Source: an uncultured Cohaesibacter sp. (GTDB lineage: Bacteria > Pseudomonadota > Alphaproteobacteria > Rhizobiales > Cohaesibacteraceae). Taken from it: 64,000 bases of DNA. The DNA lies in the NCBI RefSeq assembly GCF_963662805.1, contig NZ_OY759867.1:496001-560000 (forward strand), given 5' to 3'. This document shows positions 41,894-50,831 of this stretch, one piece after another. A program made the position numbers and the translations under genes. Under the pieces are notes generated by a model that worked only from the letters and a program-made list of their open reading frames with translations, had not been told where the DNA came from and did not search any database. Position 1 is the first letter of the stretch. Each line of letters starts with the position of its first letter.

Positions 41894-43362
41894 TGACCAC
41901 CCCTGCCCTTTCTGGCCGTACGCCATCCAGACATTTCCTCGCGGCACTGGTTTTGTGCGGCTCGGTCATGACCCTTGCTCCATGTGCGATTGCGCAAACC
42001 GCAGCAGATGACAAGTCCGAGCAGTTGGAGGATGCCAAGACTGGCGTCAGGATCATCGGCTCGCCCCCTCCGTTCGCTTCCGCTGACAGCGATGTTGGCA
42101 CAGAGCCCGTAGCAGAAACTTCCGGCTCAAGTGAGCCTGATGTTGCCGATGCCACTGATGAACCGGCCTCCTATCAGGAAGTGGACTACAAGCCGGTGGA
42201 GTATAAGCCGGTTGGCAAGGATGAGCCGGCGCATGATGAGCAGCCTTTCGCGAAGGTTCGCCTGCTTCAGGATCTTCAGGCGCAAACCGCCAAAGGATCA
42301 ACGCAGGCGCTGAGAGCACAACGCGCTCTGCTGTCCAATCTCAACGAGACGCTTCTGACCCTTGATGAAAGCGTTTGGCGGGATCCGCGCAACGTCCGCG
42401 CAGTTGCACTTCTGCTGTTGTCCGGTGGTCACCCCTCAATCGGGGAACACCTGCTCAAACTTGACTTGCCAGACAGTGTTGACAAGCAGCTGATCTCTGC
42501 GGCGCTCGCCTATATCGAGGGCCGCAAGAGCGATGCCATCAAGGGTCTCACCCAGCTTGATCCTCTTGAGATGGAACCCAGTCTTGGCGGGCAGATCGCA
42601 CTTGTTCAGGCCGTTCTGCTCCTGCCGCATGATTTGAAGAACGCTCTTGCCTCCGTTGACAAGGCACGGCTTCTGATGCCGGGCTCCCTCATCGAGGAAG
42701 CTGCTCTCAGACGTGGTGTTTCCATTGCGGCGGCATTGGATGATCCGGATCTCTTCCAGACCTACACAATGCAATATATCCGTCATTATCGTAACTCGAT
42801 CTACAATTCCGATTTTAGGCGGCGCTTCGGGCTGTCCATGCGCCGGTTTGGCGCCAGCGAAGCCGATGGAACCTTTGATGATCTGGACATGGTCATTTCG
42901 CAGTTCGACCTTGACAGTCAGCGCCAGTTTTATCTGTTGCTGGCCCATTCTGGGCTGGTTGAGGGCAATCTGGATCTGGCGCTGAAGGCCTCAACCGCAG
43001 CATTGCCTCTGTCGATGGAAAACACCACTGACCGTTCACGCGCCGAGCTCTATATCGCCGGGTCGATGGTCAAAGCGGACAGCCTCGACAAGGCACTTCA
43101 GCATCTCTGGGCCGTTCAGCGAAATTTGCTTGAACCGCGAGATCTGCTTCTTGCCGATCGCGTGACCGACATTCTCAACGGCATCCGCCATTGGCCCGAG
43201 GCGACGGAACATTTGCCGGAATTTGCTGAAAAGCGCGTCGAGGCCACTCCCAAGGAAGATGAGTGGGAGCTGGATGTGCTGACGAAAGCACGGCAACAGC
43301 TCGATGAGGCAGACGATCTACTCAGCTATGCTGACAAACCAATGAAACAGGCTTCCCGATGA
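41893..43362 (+). CDS. motC: Periplasmic motility protein MotC
   Basis: 489 residues with a signal peptide (residues ~1-36, ending AIAQ), a low-complexity acidic segment (YQEVDYKPVEYKPVGKDEPAHDE) and a helical repeat-like C-terminal domain (SVWRDPRNVRAVALLLLSGGHPSIGEHL; DFRRRFGLSMRRFG). These fit rhizobial MotC, which binds the MotB periplasmic part and is needed for motor function. The ATG overlaps the motB stop (TGATG), a typical motB-motC order. Confidence 0.88.
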   Translation: MTTPALSGRTPSRHFLAALVLCGSVMTLAPCAIAQTAADDKSEQLEDAKTGVRIIGSPPPFASADSDVGTEPVAETSGSSEPDVADATDEPASYQEVDYKPVEYKPVGKDEPAHDEQPFAKVRLLQDLQAQTAKGSTQALRAQRALLSNLNETLLTLDESVWRDPRNVRAVALLLLSGGHPSIGEHLLKLDLPDSVDKQLISAALAYIEGRKSDAIKGLTQLDPLEMEPSLGGQIALVQAVLLLPHDLKNALASVDKARLLMPGSLIEEAALRRGVSIAAALDDPDLFQTYTMQYIRHYRNSIYNSDFRRRFGLSMRRFGASEADGTFDDLDMVISQFDLDSQRQFYLLLAHSGLVEGNLDLALKASTAALPLSMENTTDRSRAELYIAGSMVKADSLDKALQHLWAVQRNLLEPRDLLLADRVTDILNGIRHWPEATEHLPEFAEKRVEATPKEDEWELDVLTKARQQLDEADDLLSYADKPMKQASR

Positions 43363-44771
43363 CCGATCAAAGTATTTCCGCAGCCCTTCGCATGAACCCT
43401 GGCCCTCGTGTTGCTTCGGGTGGCAACAAGGGACAATCGTCCGGTCAGAATTCGCGTCAGGACAATCTGATGCAGGACGCTGGCGAAGCTGAAACGTCGG
43501 ACGCTTCCAGTGCGGTTGCCGACAAGTCTTCTAAGGACGGTGGCAAGTCATCTGCTCAAGCGGACGCACCGGATTTTGATGCGCTCCTGCGGTCCCTCAA
43601 CAGCAAGGACGGGGCTTCTTCTGACGCAGCGCAGACTAAGGCAGGGTCCATCGATGTGTCGGACCTTGTCGGGCAGTCTGGCGATGATGCCGAAATGCCT
43701 GCAGACAAGCTTCTCGCCCAATTGATCAAGGGCCTTGAGGCATCTGGCAAACAGGACCAGCTGGTTGACACTCAGGGGGCAGCTCAGGCCAAGGGGCAAG
43801 ATCTCACAGGCCCGGCGCTGATGATGAGTCAGATGATGGCTGGCAAAAGCACCGATGAGGCTGCAAATGTGACCGGGGAACAGCAGGCAGGCAAGTCCGG
43901 CAATCTGTTGTCCGATCAGGCTTCCAAACTTGCTCAGATGCCGGGTACGGTAAGCGATGGCGACTTCACGCCCGGTAAGACCGGACTGTTCGACGCCTAT
44001 TCCGTTGAGACCAAATCCGTATCTGCGTTTGACAAGATCGTTCCGGTGGTCAAGGAAGCCGTGTTGACCCCATCACAAAAGGCCTTGCGGGATGGATTTA
44101 CTGTTCTGCGGCAGGAAACCCATTTTGCCCCGACAGCCACAGTAGATACGTCCAGTATGGCAACAGCCAATACGGTCTTTCAACAGATCGGGACCGCGAT
44201 TGCCAATGATCTGGCTCCGGCTGGTCAGGCAAAACCGGACTCTGCGGCATCATCCTCATCAAGCCAGCAGACCAATACCGGCGGGTTCCGCGTCACCAGT
44301 GGTGGCGATGCGCTCAAGGTTCTCGACATTCAGTTGCATCCGGCAGATCTCGGCAGGGTCCGCCTGTCTATTCGCCTCAATGACACTAACGTCGATGTGC
44401 GCGTCGAAGTGACCAACGCCTCCACCGCCAAGATCCTTGAAGGCAACAAGCAGTTGCTCGACCAGCTCTTGAGCAAGGCTGGCTATCGCGCCGACCACAT
44501 TTCGATTGTCGCCATCGACGAGAAAAGCGGGTCCCAGATCACCCCTCCCTCATCGAGCAATAGCGCTCACAACCAGGCCAACCAGCAGGGTCAGCCGGGT
44601 TCGTTCAGCGGTCAGGGCGGCGATGCACAACAGGGTCGCGGTGAACAGCAGCAGGGACCGAATGCCAACGGTGAGTATCAGGACATGAGTGTCGATGCGT
44701 CCCATATCGCATCCGATGAGGTTTCCAATGAACACAACAGTTCCAGCTACGCTAAAGGCATTACTCTTTAG
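43359..44771 (+). CDS. fliK: Flagellar hook-length control protein FliK
   Basis: 470 residues. A disordered Ser/Gly/Gln-rich N-terminal two thirds (molecular-ruler region) precedes the compact Flg_hook domain: LDIQLHPADLGRVRLSIRLND and LLDQLLSKAGYRADHISIVAID, in pieces. It stops hook growth at its set length by switching FlhB. It overlaps motC by four bases (ATGA) and the next gene by 44 bases. In S. meliloti the gene in this place is called motD/fliK. Confidence 0.88.
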   Translation: MTDQSISAALRMNPGPRVASGGNKGQSSGQNSRQDNLMQDAGEAETSDASSAVADKSSKDGGKSSAQADAPDFDALLRSLNSKDGASSDAAQTKAGSIDVSDLVGQSGDDAEMPADKLLAQLIKGLEASGKQDQLVDTQGAAQAKGQDLTGPALMMSQMMAGKSTDEAANVTGEQQAGKSGNLLSDQASKLAQMPGTVSDGDFTPGKTGLFDAYSVETKSVSAFDKIVPVVKEAVLTPSQKALRDGFTVLRQETHFAPTATVDTSSMATANTVFQQIGTAIANDLAPAGQAKPDSAASSSSSQQTNTGGFRVTSGGDALKVLDIQLHPADLGRVRLSIRLNDTNVDVRVEVTNASTAKILEGNKQLLDQLLSKAGYRADHISIVAIDEKSGSQITPPSSSNSAHNQANQQGQPGSFSGQGGDAQQGRGEQQQGPNANGEYQDMSVDASHIASDEVSNEHNSSSYAKGITL

Positions 44772-45312
44772 CAGCGCCTTTATGATGATCGCTCATGAAT
44801 CGCTCGCCAGAGAAGGCGAGTTCGATCCGGTGTGCGAGAAGGAAATGCGTGCGGCAGCAGCGGCAGAAGGTGTACCCTTGGGCATTCTTTATGCTGTCGG
44901 GCTGACGGAAACCGGTCGCGGCAAGAAGCTCCATCCCTACGCTCTGAATATCGAAGGCAAGTCGGTTTTTGCCAAGTCCAAGGAAGAAGCCCTGCAAGCT
45001 TTCAGGACTGCCCGGAAGAATGGCAAAAAGCTCATCGATATCGGCTGTATGCAAATCAATCATCATTATCACCAGCAGGAGTTTTCCTCCCTCGACCAGA
45101 TGATTGATCCGCGCGCCAATGTCTTTTATGCGGCCCGGTTTCTCAAACGCCTGCGGGTTCAGCAAGGTAACTGGACCATGGCTGTTGCTCGCTATCACGC
45201 GGGTCCGAACAACAATCCGGCCCAGAAGCGATATGTTTGCGCTGTGATCCGCAATCTTGTTGCCAGCGGATTTGGGAAATGGACGACCAACACGAAAAAG
45301 TTCTGTCAGTAG
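44728..45312 (+). CDS. Flagellum-associated lytic transglycosylase (SLT domain)
   Basis: 194 residues with a signal peptide (ATLKALLFSSAFMMIAHESLA) and a lysozyme-like SLT domain: the catalytic Glu in LTETGRG, IGCMQINHHYH and AVARYHAGPNN. It cleaves peptidoglycan glycan strands in the periplasm and probably opens the wall for the rod, replacing the missing muramidase half of FlgJ. The ATG at 44728 with GAGG upstream starts inside fliK; a start at 44689 would give a longer, poorer N-terminus. The large overlap implies coupling. Confidence 0.85.
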   Translation: MNTTVPATLKALLFSSAFMMIAHESLAREGEFDPVCEKEMRAAAAAEGVPLGILYAVGLTETGRGKKLHPYALNIEGKSVFAKSKEEALQAFRTARKNGKKLIDIGCMQINHHYHQQEFSSLDQMIDPRANVFYAARFLKRLRVQQGNWTMAVARYHAGPNNNPAQKRYVCAVIRNLVASGFGKWTTNTKKFCQ

Positions 45313-45367
45313 AGAGACTTGAATTCTTTCGTCTGCAATGAAACGTCATTTCCCGCCTCTAAATTCG

Positions 45368-45395
45368 GGCTCGCCTTTGCGGGCCTTTGTTTTGG
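45368..45395 (+). terminator. Terminator after the transglycosylase gene
   Basis: GGCTCGC and GCGGGCC pair over seven positions (one U-G) around CTTT and are followed by TTTGTTTT. It closes the fliF-to-transglycosylase unit. Confidence 0.75.
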
Positions 45396-45449
45396 GAATT
45401 CTCTTAAAAATTGAATTAATTCAGTATTTTAGCGATTCATAACATCAGT

Positions 45450-45459
45450 TTCGCGCAAG
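45450..45459 (+). promoter_or_regulatory. Candidate FtcR-type motif upstream of flgE
   Basis: Exact TTCGCGCAAG followed after ten bases by TATCGT. It lies 114 bases before the flgE ATG and 54 bases after the preceding terminator. Confidence 0.55.
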
Positions 45460-45573
45460 GCTCCAAGTCTATCGTGTCCAATATAGTCACCACATAAGTC
45501 CGCTCAGGGCTTGGTAGCGCGATCTGATTTAACCCACATTGCGTGATCGCGCGGAACAGACAGGAGAGCAATC

Positions 45574-46884
45574 ATGAGCCTTTACGGCGTTATGCGTTCA
45601 AGTGTTTCAGGCATGTCCGCCCAGTCAAGCAAGCTCGGCGCCGTTTCTGACAACATCGTCAACTCGGCAACCGTTGGATATAAACGCGTTGAAACCGAAT
45701 TCCGTTCAATCACCATGTCATCCGGTGAAGGCTCCTACAACTCTGGCGCCATCGAAGCCCGGACCCGCTATGCGATTTCCACCGCGGGCAACCTCGATTT
45801 CACGACCTCTGTGACCGACCTTGCCATCGAAGGCAACGGCTTTTTCATCGTCACGGATTCCGACGGCACTCCTTTTCTGACCCGCGCTGGTCGCTTTGTC
45901 CCCGATGAGAATGGCGATCTGGTCAACACCGCAGGCTTCTATCTGCAGGGCTATGATCTGGAAAATGGCACCCCCACCGTCGTTGCCAACCAGATGACCG
46001 GCATGACCACCGTGAATATCACCGACATGCGCCTTGCGACCGACCCGACGACTGAAGGGTCCATGAGCGGTAACCTGCCGGCTGGCGTCACCGCCAACGC
46101 GGATAAATTGCCCATCCCGGCCCTGCCCTCGACCGGTGTCGCTGGCGCGGAATTTGATGCCAAGACATCCCTGGTCACCTATGACAACCTCGGCAACGAA
46201 GTCACTGTCGACATCTATTTCACCAAATTGACCGACTCCACCGGCACGTCCACCTGGGAAGTCAGTGTGTTCAATCAGGCAGACGCCACAAATGGTGGCT
46301 TCCCCTATGCCATGGCAGGAACCACGTCACTCGGTACCGCCTATACCAACCCTCTTGGCACCACCACTCTGACCTTTGACAACACTACGGGTGAGCTGAC
46401 CGGTACGGACTCCGTTTCTTTCAACATTCCTGACGGTACTGCTGCGGTCGATCTTTCCTTCGCTGGAATGACCCAGCTGGCGTCCGACTTCAACACCGTT
46501 GATCCGAAAATGAACGGCAACCCGCCGCAGCAGGTTGAATCGATCGAGATCGGTAACGATGGCACACTTTATGCCATTTATGAAAACGGCAACCGAGAAG
46601 CCCGCTACAAGATCCCGCTTGCGGACGTGACCAGCCCTGACAACCTTCAGCCCATGGGTGGTGAGGTTTATCGCACCACCAGCGACAGTGGCGACGTGAT
46701 GGTCGGCTTCGCTGGCGAAGGCGGTCTTGGCACCATGCGTTCCATGGCGATCGAAGGGTCCAACGTGGATCTTGCGACCGAGTTGACCAACCTCGTAGTT
46801 GCTCAGCGCGCCTTTTCCGCCAACTCCAAGGTTTTCCAGACCGGGTCGGATCTTCTGACCGAGGTGGTCAACCTCTCCAGGTAG
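45574..46884 (+). CDS. flgE: Flagellar hook protein FlgE
   Basis: 436 residues with the hook/rod N-terminus SSVSGMSAQSSKLGAVSDNIVNSATVGYKR and C-terminus EGSNVDLATELTNLVVAQRAFSANSKVFQTG, in pieces, and a large variable middle (FlgE D2/D1 region). AGGAG precedes the ATG. First gene of the operon flgE-K-L-flaF-flbT-flgD-fliQ. An intercistronic hairpin follows, as is common after highly expressed structural genes. Confidence 0.95.
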   Translation: MSLYGVMRSSVSGMSAQSSKLGAVSDNIVNSATVGYKRVETEFRSITMSSGEGSYNSGAIEARTRYAISTAGNLDFTTSVTDLAIEGNGFFIVTDSDGTPFLTRAGRFVPDENGDLVNTAGFYLQGYDLENGTPTVVANQMTGMTTVNITDMRLATDPTTEGSMSGNLPAGVTANADKLPIPALPSTGVAGAEFDAKTSLVTYDNLGNEVTVDIYFTKLTDSTGTSTWEVSVFNQADATNGGFPYAMAGTTSLGTAYTNPLGTTTLTFDNTTGELTGTDSVSFNIPDGTAAVDLSFAGMTQLASDFNTVDPKMNGNPPQQVESIEIGNDGTLYAIYENGNREARYKIPLADVTSPDNLQPMGGEVYRTTSDSGDVMVGFAGEGGLGTMRSMAIEGSNVDLATELTNLVVAQRAFSANSKVFQTGSDLLTEVVNLSR

Positions 46885-46937
46885 CTCTCCACATGGGCTG
46901 CGCGGTTGTCCCTCTTAGCATCCGCGCAGCCCGAGAG
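46885..46937 (+). repeat. Perfect hairpin between flgE and flgK
   Basis: GGGCTGCGCGG (46895-46905) and CCGCGCAGCCC (46922-46932) pair perfectly; flanking CTCTC and GAGAG extend the stem after a five-base bulge. No T-run follows, so it likely protects or processes the flgE mRNA end, or partly limits flgK expression. Confidence 0.8.
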
Positions 46938-46958
46938 ACCAAGTAACAGGTTCATCCA

Positions 46959-48446
46959 ATGAGTCTTTCAGTCGCACTTCAGGTTGCCCAGTCCGCTCTG
47001 ACCACCCGTCAGAGAGAGACGTCGATACTGGCACAGAATATCACGAACGCTACGGTCGAAGGCTATAGCCGCAAGTCGGCTCTGGTTTCTTCCCTGCGTT
47101 CGGAAAACGGTCAAAGCGGTGGCATTACCGTTGAATCCATTGCGCGAGCAACAGATGAGGCCCTCCTATCGAATTTGATGAAGTCGACGTCCGCTGCAAT
47201 GACCGACGAGATCTATCTCGATGGTCTGACCAGGCTGTCCGAGACGATCGGGGATCCATCGGAAGACCGCTCACCAAGTGCAGCGCTCGGCAACTTTCTA
47301 ACGGCAATGCAACAATATAGCGCCGAGCCTCAGAATTCCGTCCTGGCAAGTGCTGTTTTGACGAGCGCTGAGGATTTGGCCAACACCCTCAATGAAGCGA
47401 CGAGAGCGGTTCAGTCTGAGCGCGAACGGGCCGATGCACTCATTGCGGATTCGGTGACCACCATCAATACGCTGCTTGAAGACTTCGAAGCGGTGAACAA
47501 TGAGGTCATTCGCGGCACGCAAGCCGGAACCGATATCACCAGCGCTCTTGACCAGCGCGATCAGATCGTCCTCCAGCTGTCAGAATACATGGGTATTCGT
47601 GCCGAAACACGCGGCTCAAATGACATGGTACTGACAACAGACAGCGGCGTGATGCTGTTTGAGACCACGCCCAGAACCGTGTCCTTCGAAAGCACCACGA
47701 CTTATGTTGCCGGTACAGTCGGTAACGCGTTGCTGGTTGACGGTGTCCGGGTTGCCGGTCCCGGAGCGACAATGGAACTCTCGGAAGGCAGTCTGGTCGG
47801 CTTGATGAAGCTCAGAGATGAAGCAGCTGTCACCTATCAGAACCAGCTTGACGAGATGGCTCGCGGACTGATCACTGCATTCCGGGAAGCGGATCAGGTG
47901 GGTACCAACCCGGATCGGACTGGCCTATTCTCCTATTCAGGCTCTCCAACTGTTCCCGCCAGCGGCACAGTCATTGCGGGCCTTGCCGGTGACATTTCCA
48001 TCGCGGCATCTGTTGACCCCGATCAGGGCGGCGACATCAACCGGCTGCGCGATGGCGGGATTTCCGAGCCCTACGATGCCGACTATGTCTACAACACCGG
48101 TGGCGAAGCCGGTTATGTGACCCGGCTTCAGGAGATCATCACCGAGCTCGACAAACCGATCAGCTTTGATCCTATCACCATGGTCGATCCCAGCAATTCC
48201 CTGCAGGATTTTGCCAGTTCTTCGGCCAGTTGGCTGGAAGGCGCTCGCCAAGCGGCCGACGCGGTGTACGAACGGTCGTCTGTCGTTGTCACACGCACGG
48301 CGGAGTCACTTTCAAACATCACCGGCGTCAATATCGACGATGAAATGCAGGCCATGCTCGAAATCGAGCGCAGCTATTCAGCGACGGCCAAGCTCATCAG
48401 CACCATCAACGAAATGCTCGAGCAGTTGCTCGATCTTGCGGGGTAA
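46959..48446 (+). CDS. flgK: Hook-filament junction protein FlgK
   Basis: 495 residues. The N-terminus SLSVALQVAQSALTTRQRETSILAQNITNATVEGYSRKSA and the C-terminus EMQAMLEIERSYSATAKLISTINEMLEQLLDLAG, in pieces, are the HAP1 ends; ALDQRDQIVLQLSEYMGI is also typical. The protein is exported and caps the hook before filament growth. flgL follows after three bases. Confidence 0.93.
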   Translation: MSLSVALQVAQSALTTRQRETSILAQNITNATVEGYSRKSALVSSLRSENGQSGGITVESIARATDEALLSNLMKSTSAAMTDEIYLDGLTRLSETIGDPSEDRSPSAALGNFLTAMQQYSAEPQNSVLASAVLTSAEDLANTLNEATRAVQSERERADALIADSVTTINTLLEDFEAVNNEVIRGTQAGTDITSALDQRDQIVLQLSEYMGIRAETRGSNDMVLTTDSGVMLFETTPRTVSFESTTTYVAGTVGNALLVDGVRVAGPGATMELSEGSLVGLMKLRDEAAVTYQNQLDEMARGLITAFREADQVGTNPDRTGLFSYSGSPTVPASGTVIAGLAGDISIAASVDPDQGGDINRLRDGGISEPYDADYVYNTGGEAGYVTRLQEIITELDKPISFDPITMVDPSNSLQDFASSSASWLEGARQAADAVYERSSVVVTRTAESLSNITGVNIDDEMQAMLEIERSYSATAKLISTINEMLEQLLDLAG

Positions 48447-48449
48447 GCC

Positions 48450-49496
48450 ATGAAATCCGCCTTTATCTCAACGGTCTCCATGACCAATGCAACGCGTAGC
48501 TCTATCATGGATCAGAGCATTTCCCTTGCAAAGCTGCAAAAGGAAGTGTCCTCGGGTCGCAAAGCTGATGTCGGGCTGGATCTCGGCATCGGGACCGGCG
48601 AAACCATTTCGCTGAGGAGCGAGTTCGCACGGCTCAACACGATCATTGACACCAATGCGCTGGTTTCCAGCCGCCTTGACGTTACATCGACGGCGATGAT
48701 CAACCTGCGTGACAGTGCTCAGGACATGTTGTCAACGCTGGTTTCCAGCATCGGTAGCGAGACAGGTCGCGAGGTCACGATCGCTGAAGCGAAGAATGAT
48801 CTCGAGCAGCTGGTTGCCACTCTCAACACCTCCTTTAGCGGATCCTACCTGTTTGCAGGCATTGATGTCAGCAACCCGCCTCTGACGGACTATTACGATA
48901 CTGCCGGTTCGGCCAGCAAGACTGCCATTGACGCCTCCTTCTCCAGCTATCTTACAGGTATTCCGACCACGATTGATGCCCTGACGCCAGCAGAGATGGA
49001 AAACTATCTCGATACAGTGATGACAACGGAGTTTGACAATCCTGGAGGATGGTCGACGAACTGGTCAACTGCATCGGATCTCGAGACCGTCAACCGGATT
49101 TCCACATCGGAAACCATCGAAACGTCGGTCAGTGCCAACATTGATCCGATGCGCAAGTTGGCCATGGCGTTCACCATGGTTGCCGAGCTTGATGGCGCCA
49201 ACATGCAGCAAGGTACCTTTGACGTTGTGGCCCAGAAAGCCGTCTCCCTTCTGGGGGAAGCCATCGAAGGCATGAACAATGCGGTTGGCAAGGTTGGCAA
49301 CGCACAGGCTCGCGTTTCCAAGGCATCCGACAAGCTTTCTTTGCAGACCGACCTCATCAACACGAGAATTCTGGCGCTTGAGAATGTCGATCAGACCGAA
49401 GTTTCGGTTTTGCTCTCCAACGCCCTGACGCAGCTGGAGGTGACCTATTCGGTGACCAGCCGGATGCAGGGCATGAGCCTTCTCAACTATCTCTAG
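48450..49496 (+). CDS. flgL: Hook-filament junction protein FlgL
   Basis: 348 residues with flagellin-like ends: SIMDQSISLAKLQKEVSSGRKADVGLDLG and LSNALTQLEVTYSVTSRMQGMSLLNYL, in pieces. The position right after flgK and its length separate it from the flagellin at 36.9 kb. It forms the second junction ring (HAP3). A hairpin follows the stop. Confidence 0.88.
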   Translation: MKSAFISTVSMTNATRSSIMDQSISLAKLQKEVSSGRKADVGLDLGIGTGETISLRSEFARLNTIIDTNALVSSRLDVTSTAMINLRDSAQDMLSTLVSSIGSETGREVTIAEAKNDLEQLVATLNTSFSGSYLFAGIDVSNPPLTDYYDTAGSASKTAIDASFSSYLTGIPTTIDALTPAEMENYLDTVMTTEFDNPGGWSTNWSTASDLETVNRISTSETIETSVSANIDPMRKLAMAFTMVAELDGANMQQGTFDVVAQKAVSLLGEAIEGMNNAVGKVGNAQARVSKASDKLSLQTDLINTRILALENVDQTEVSVLLSNALTQLEVTYSVTSRMQGMSLLNYL

Positions 49497-49503
49497 CCTC
49501 AAT

Positions 49504-49526
49504 GACCTCTGCATGATGCAGGGGTC
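49504..49526 (+). repeat. Hairpin between flgL and flaF
   Basis: GACCTCTGCA and TGCAGGGGTC pair over ten positions (one U-G) around TGA, followed only by TTAAC. It may attenuate or stabilise rather than fully terminate, since flaF lies 25 bases further in the same direction. Confidence 0.55.
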
Positions 49527-49551
49527 TTAACACCCGAGTGTAGCAAGGACG

Positions 49552-49917
49552 ATGATGTATACCGCCTATTACGCCGAGAGCTCCGATTATTCGAGCGAAA
49601 TGAGCCGCAGCAATGAATGGTCGGCTCTGGACAATGTGATTTCCGGGCTGAAGACCGCCAGGGAACAGGGACTAGGCACCAGTCAGGCTCGTCAGGCATT
49701 GCATGACACGATGACTGTCTGGAGTTTTCTGCTCGATGATCTGAGCAATCAGGACAACAATTTCCCCGAGCAGCTCCGCGCTGATCTGATTTCGATCGGC
49801 ATCTTCGTTATCAAGCAGGTTGGCCGGATTTATCAGGCTCAGTCCGAGGATGTGGACAGCGATGTCTCCGGGCTGATCGACATCAACACGGCAATCAGGG
49901 ATGGACTTGTACAATGA
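49552..49917 (+). CDS. flaF: Flagellar biosynthesis regulator FlaF
   Basis: 121 residues, helical, matching FlaF (YAESSDYSSEMSRSNEWSALDNVISGLKTAREQG; RQALHDTMTVWSFLLDDLSN, in pieces). In Caulobacter FlaF acts as a secretion chaperone/positive factor for flagellin and works opposite to FlbT. Its stop overlaps the flbT ATG (ATGA), the standard arrangement. Confidence 0.9.
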   Translation: MMYTAYYAESSDYSSEMSRSNEWSALDNVISGLKTAREQGLGTSQARQALHDTMTVWSFLLDDLSNQDNNFPEQLRADLISIGIFVIKQVGRIYQAQSEDVDSDVSGLIDINTAIRDGLVQ

Positions 49918-50381
49918 AACCCATGCGACTGACTTTCAAATCCGGTGAACGTCTTTACATCAATGGTGCTGTCTTCCGTTTCCCACAGCGGACGACGATC
50001 GAGTTGCTCAACAATGCCGAGTTTCTTCTCGAGAGCCAGATCATGCAGATGGACGAGACGACGACGCCTATGCGTCAGCTCTATTACATCGCGCAGATGA
50101 TCCTGACGTCGCCCACCAACGCCAAGGATGCTCAGACCACCTTCATGCATTTCGCGCGCAGCCTCACCCAGTCGATCAATCACTACAGCCTGTGCGCCGG
50201 GCTTCAGGAGGTTGTCGACATGGTAAACAGCGGCAAGACCTACGATGCAATGAAGAAGATCCGCGAACTCTATCCGCTGGAAGACAGCATTCTGAAGGGC
50301 AGCGACCTCGAGTGGTCTGACAAGCCAAAAGCCGAAAGCAAGCCATCTGCTGCCCCCTTCCCCATGGCAGGCGGGTTCTAA
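49914..50381 (+). CDS. flbT: Flagellin mRNA regulator FlbT
   Basis: 155 residues with MRLTFKSGERLYINGAVFRFPQRTTIELLNNAEFLLE, in pieces, the FlbT family signature. FlbT binds the 5' leader of flagellin mRNA in Caulobacter and links flagellin synthesis to hook completion. The structured flagellin leader at 36.8-36.9 kb is a plausible target. Coupled to flaF by four bases. Confidence 0.9.
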   Translation: MKPMRLTFKSGERLYINGAVFRFPQRTTIELLNNAEFLLESQIMQMDETTTPMRQLYYIAQMILTSPTNAKDAQTTFMHFARSLTQSINHYSLCAGLQEVVDMVNSGKTYDAMKKIRELYPLEDSILKGSDLEWSDKPKAESKPSAAPFPMAGGF

Positions 50382-50429
50382 CCCCCTTGCCCTGACGATT
50401 TGACCCCAACATCCAAAGGAACGTGACCA

Positions 50430-50831
50430 ATGAGTGTTTCGTCTGTTTCCAATGCCACCGCCGCGGTCAGCCAGTCCGCCTCAACCAGTACCTCAGAAGC
50501 CATGAGCATGGATTATGACTCCTTCCTGCAGCTTCTGGTCACCCAGATGAAGAACCAGGATCCGACAGAGCCGACCGACATGGCTGAGCAGATGTCGCAG
50601 CTGGCCTCCTTCTCCAACGTTGAACAGAATATCCAGACCAATACCAAGCTCGATTCGGTTCTGTCGCAGCTGTATGTAAACCAGTCGACGTCGCTCGTCG
50701 GCAAGACGATCACCACCGCTGACGATATCACGGGCGTGGTAAAGTCTGTTGGTATCTACACTGACGGCGTGGTTGCAACGCTTGAAGACGGCTCCAACGT
50801 TCTTGTCGGTCCGGGGGTCACCATTTCGTAA
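50430..50831 (+). CDS. flgD: Flagellar hook assembly protein FlgD
   Basis: 133 residues. It keeps the DYDSFLQLLVTQMKNQDPTEPTDMAEQMSQLASFSNVEQ segment, in pieces, of the FlgD N-terminal domain and lacks the C-terminal FnIII/TUDOR part, as is usual in rhizobia. FlgD caps the growing hook. The stop shares one base with fliQ. Confidence 0.92.
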   Translation: MSVSSVSNATAAVSQSASTSTSEAMSMDYDSFLQLLVTQMKNQDPTEPTDMAEQMSQLASFSNVEQNIQTNTKLDSVLSQLYVNQSTSLVGKTITTADDITGVVKSVGIYTDGVVATLEDGSNVLVGPGVTIS

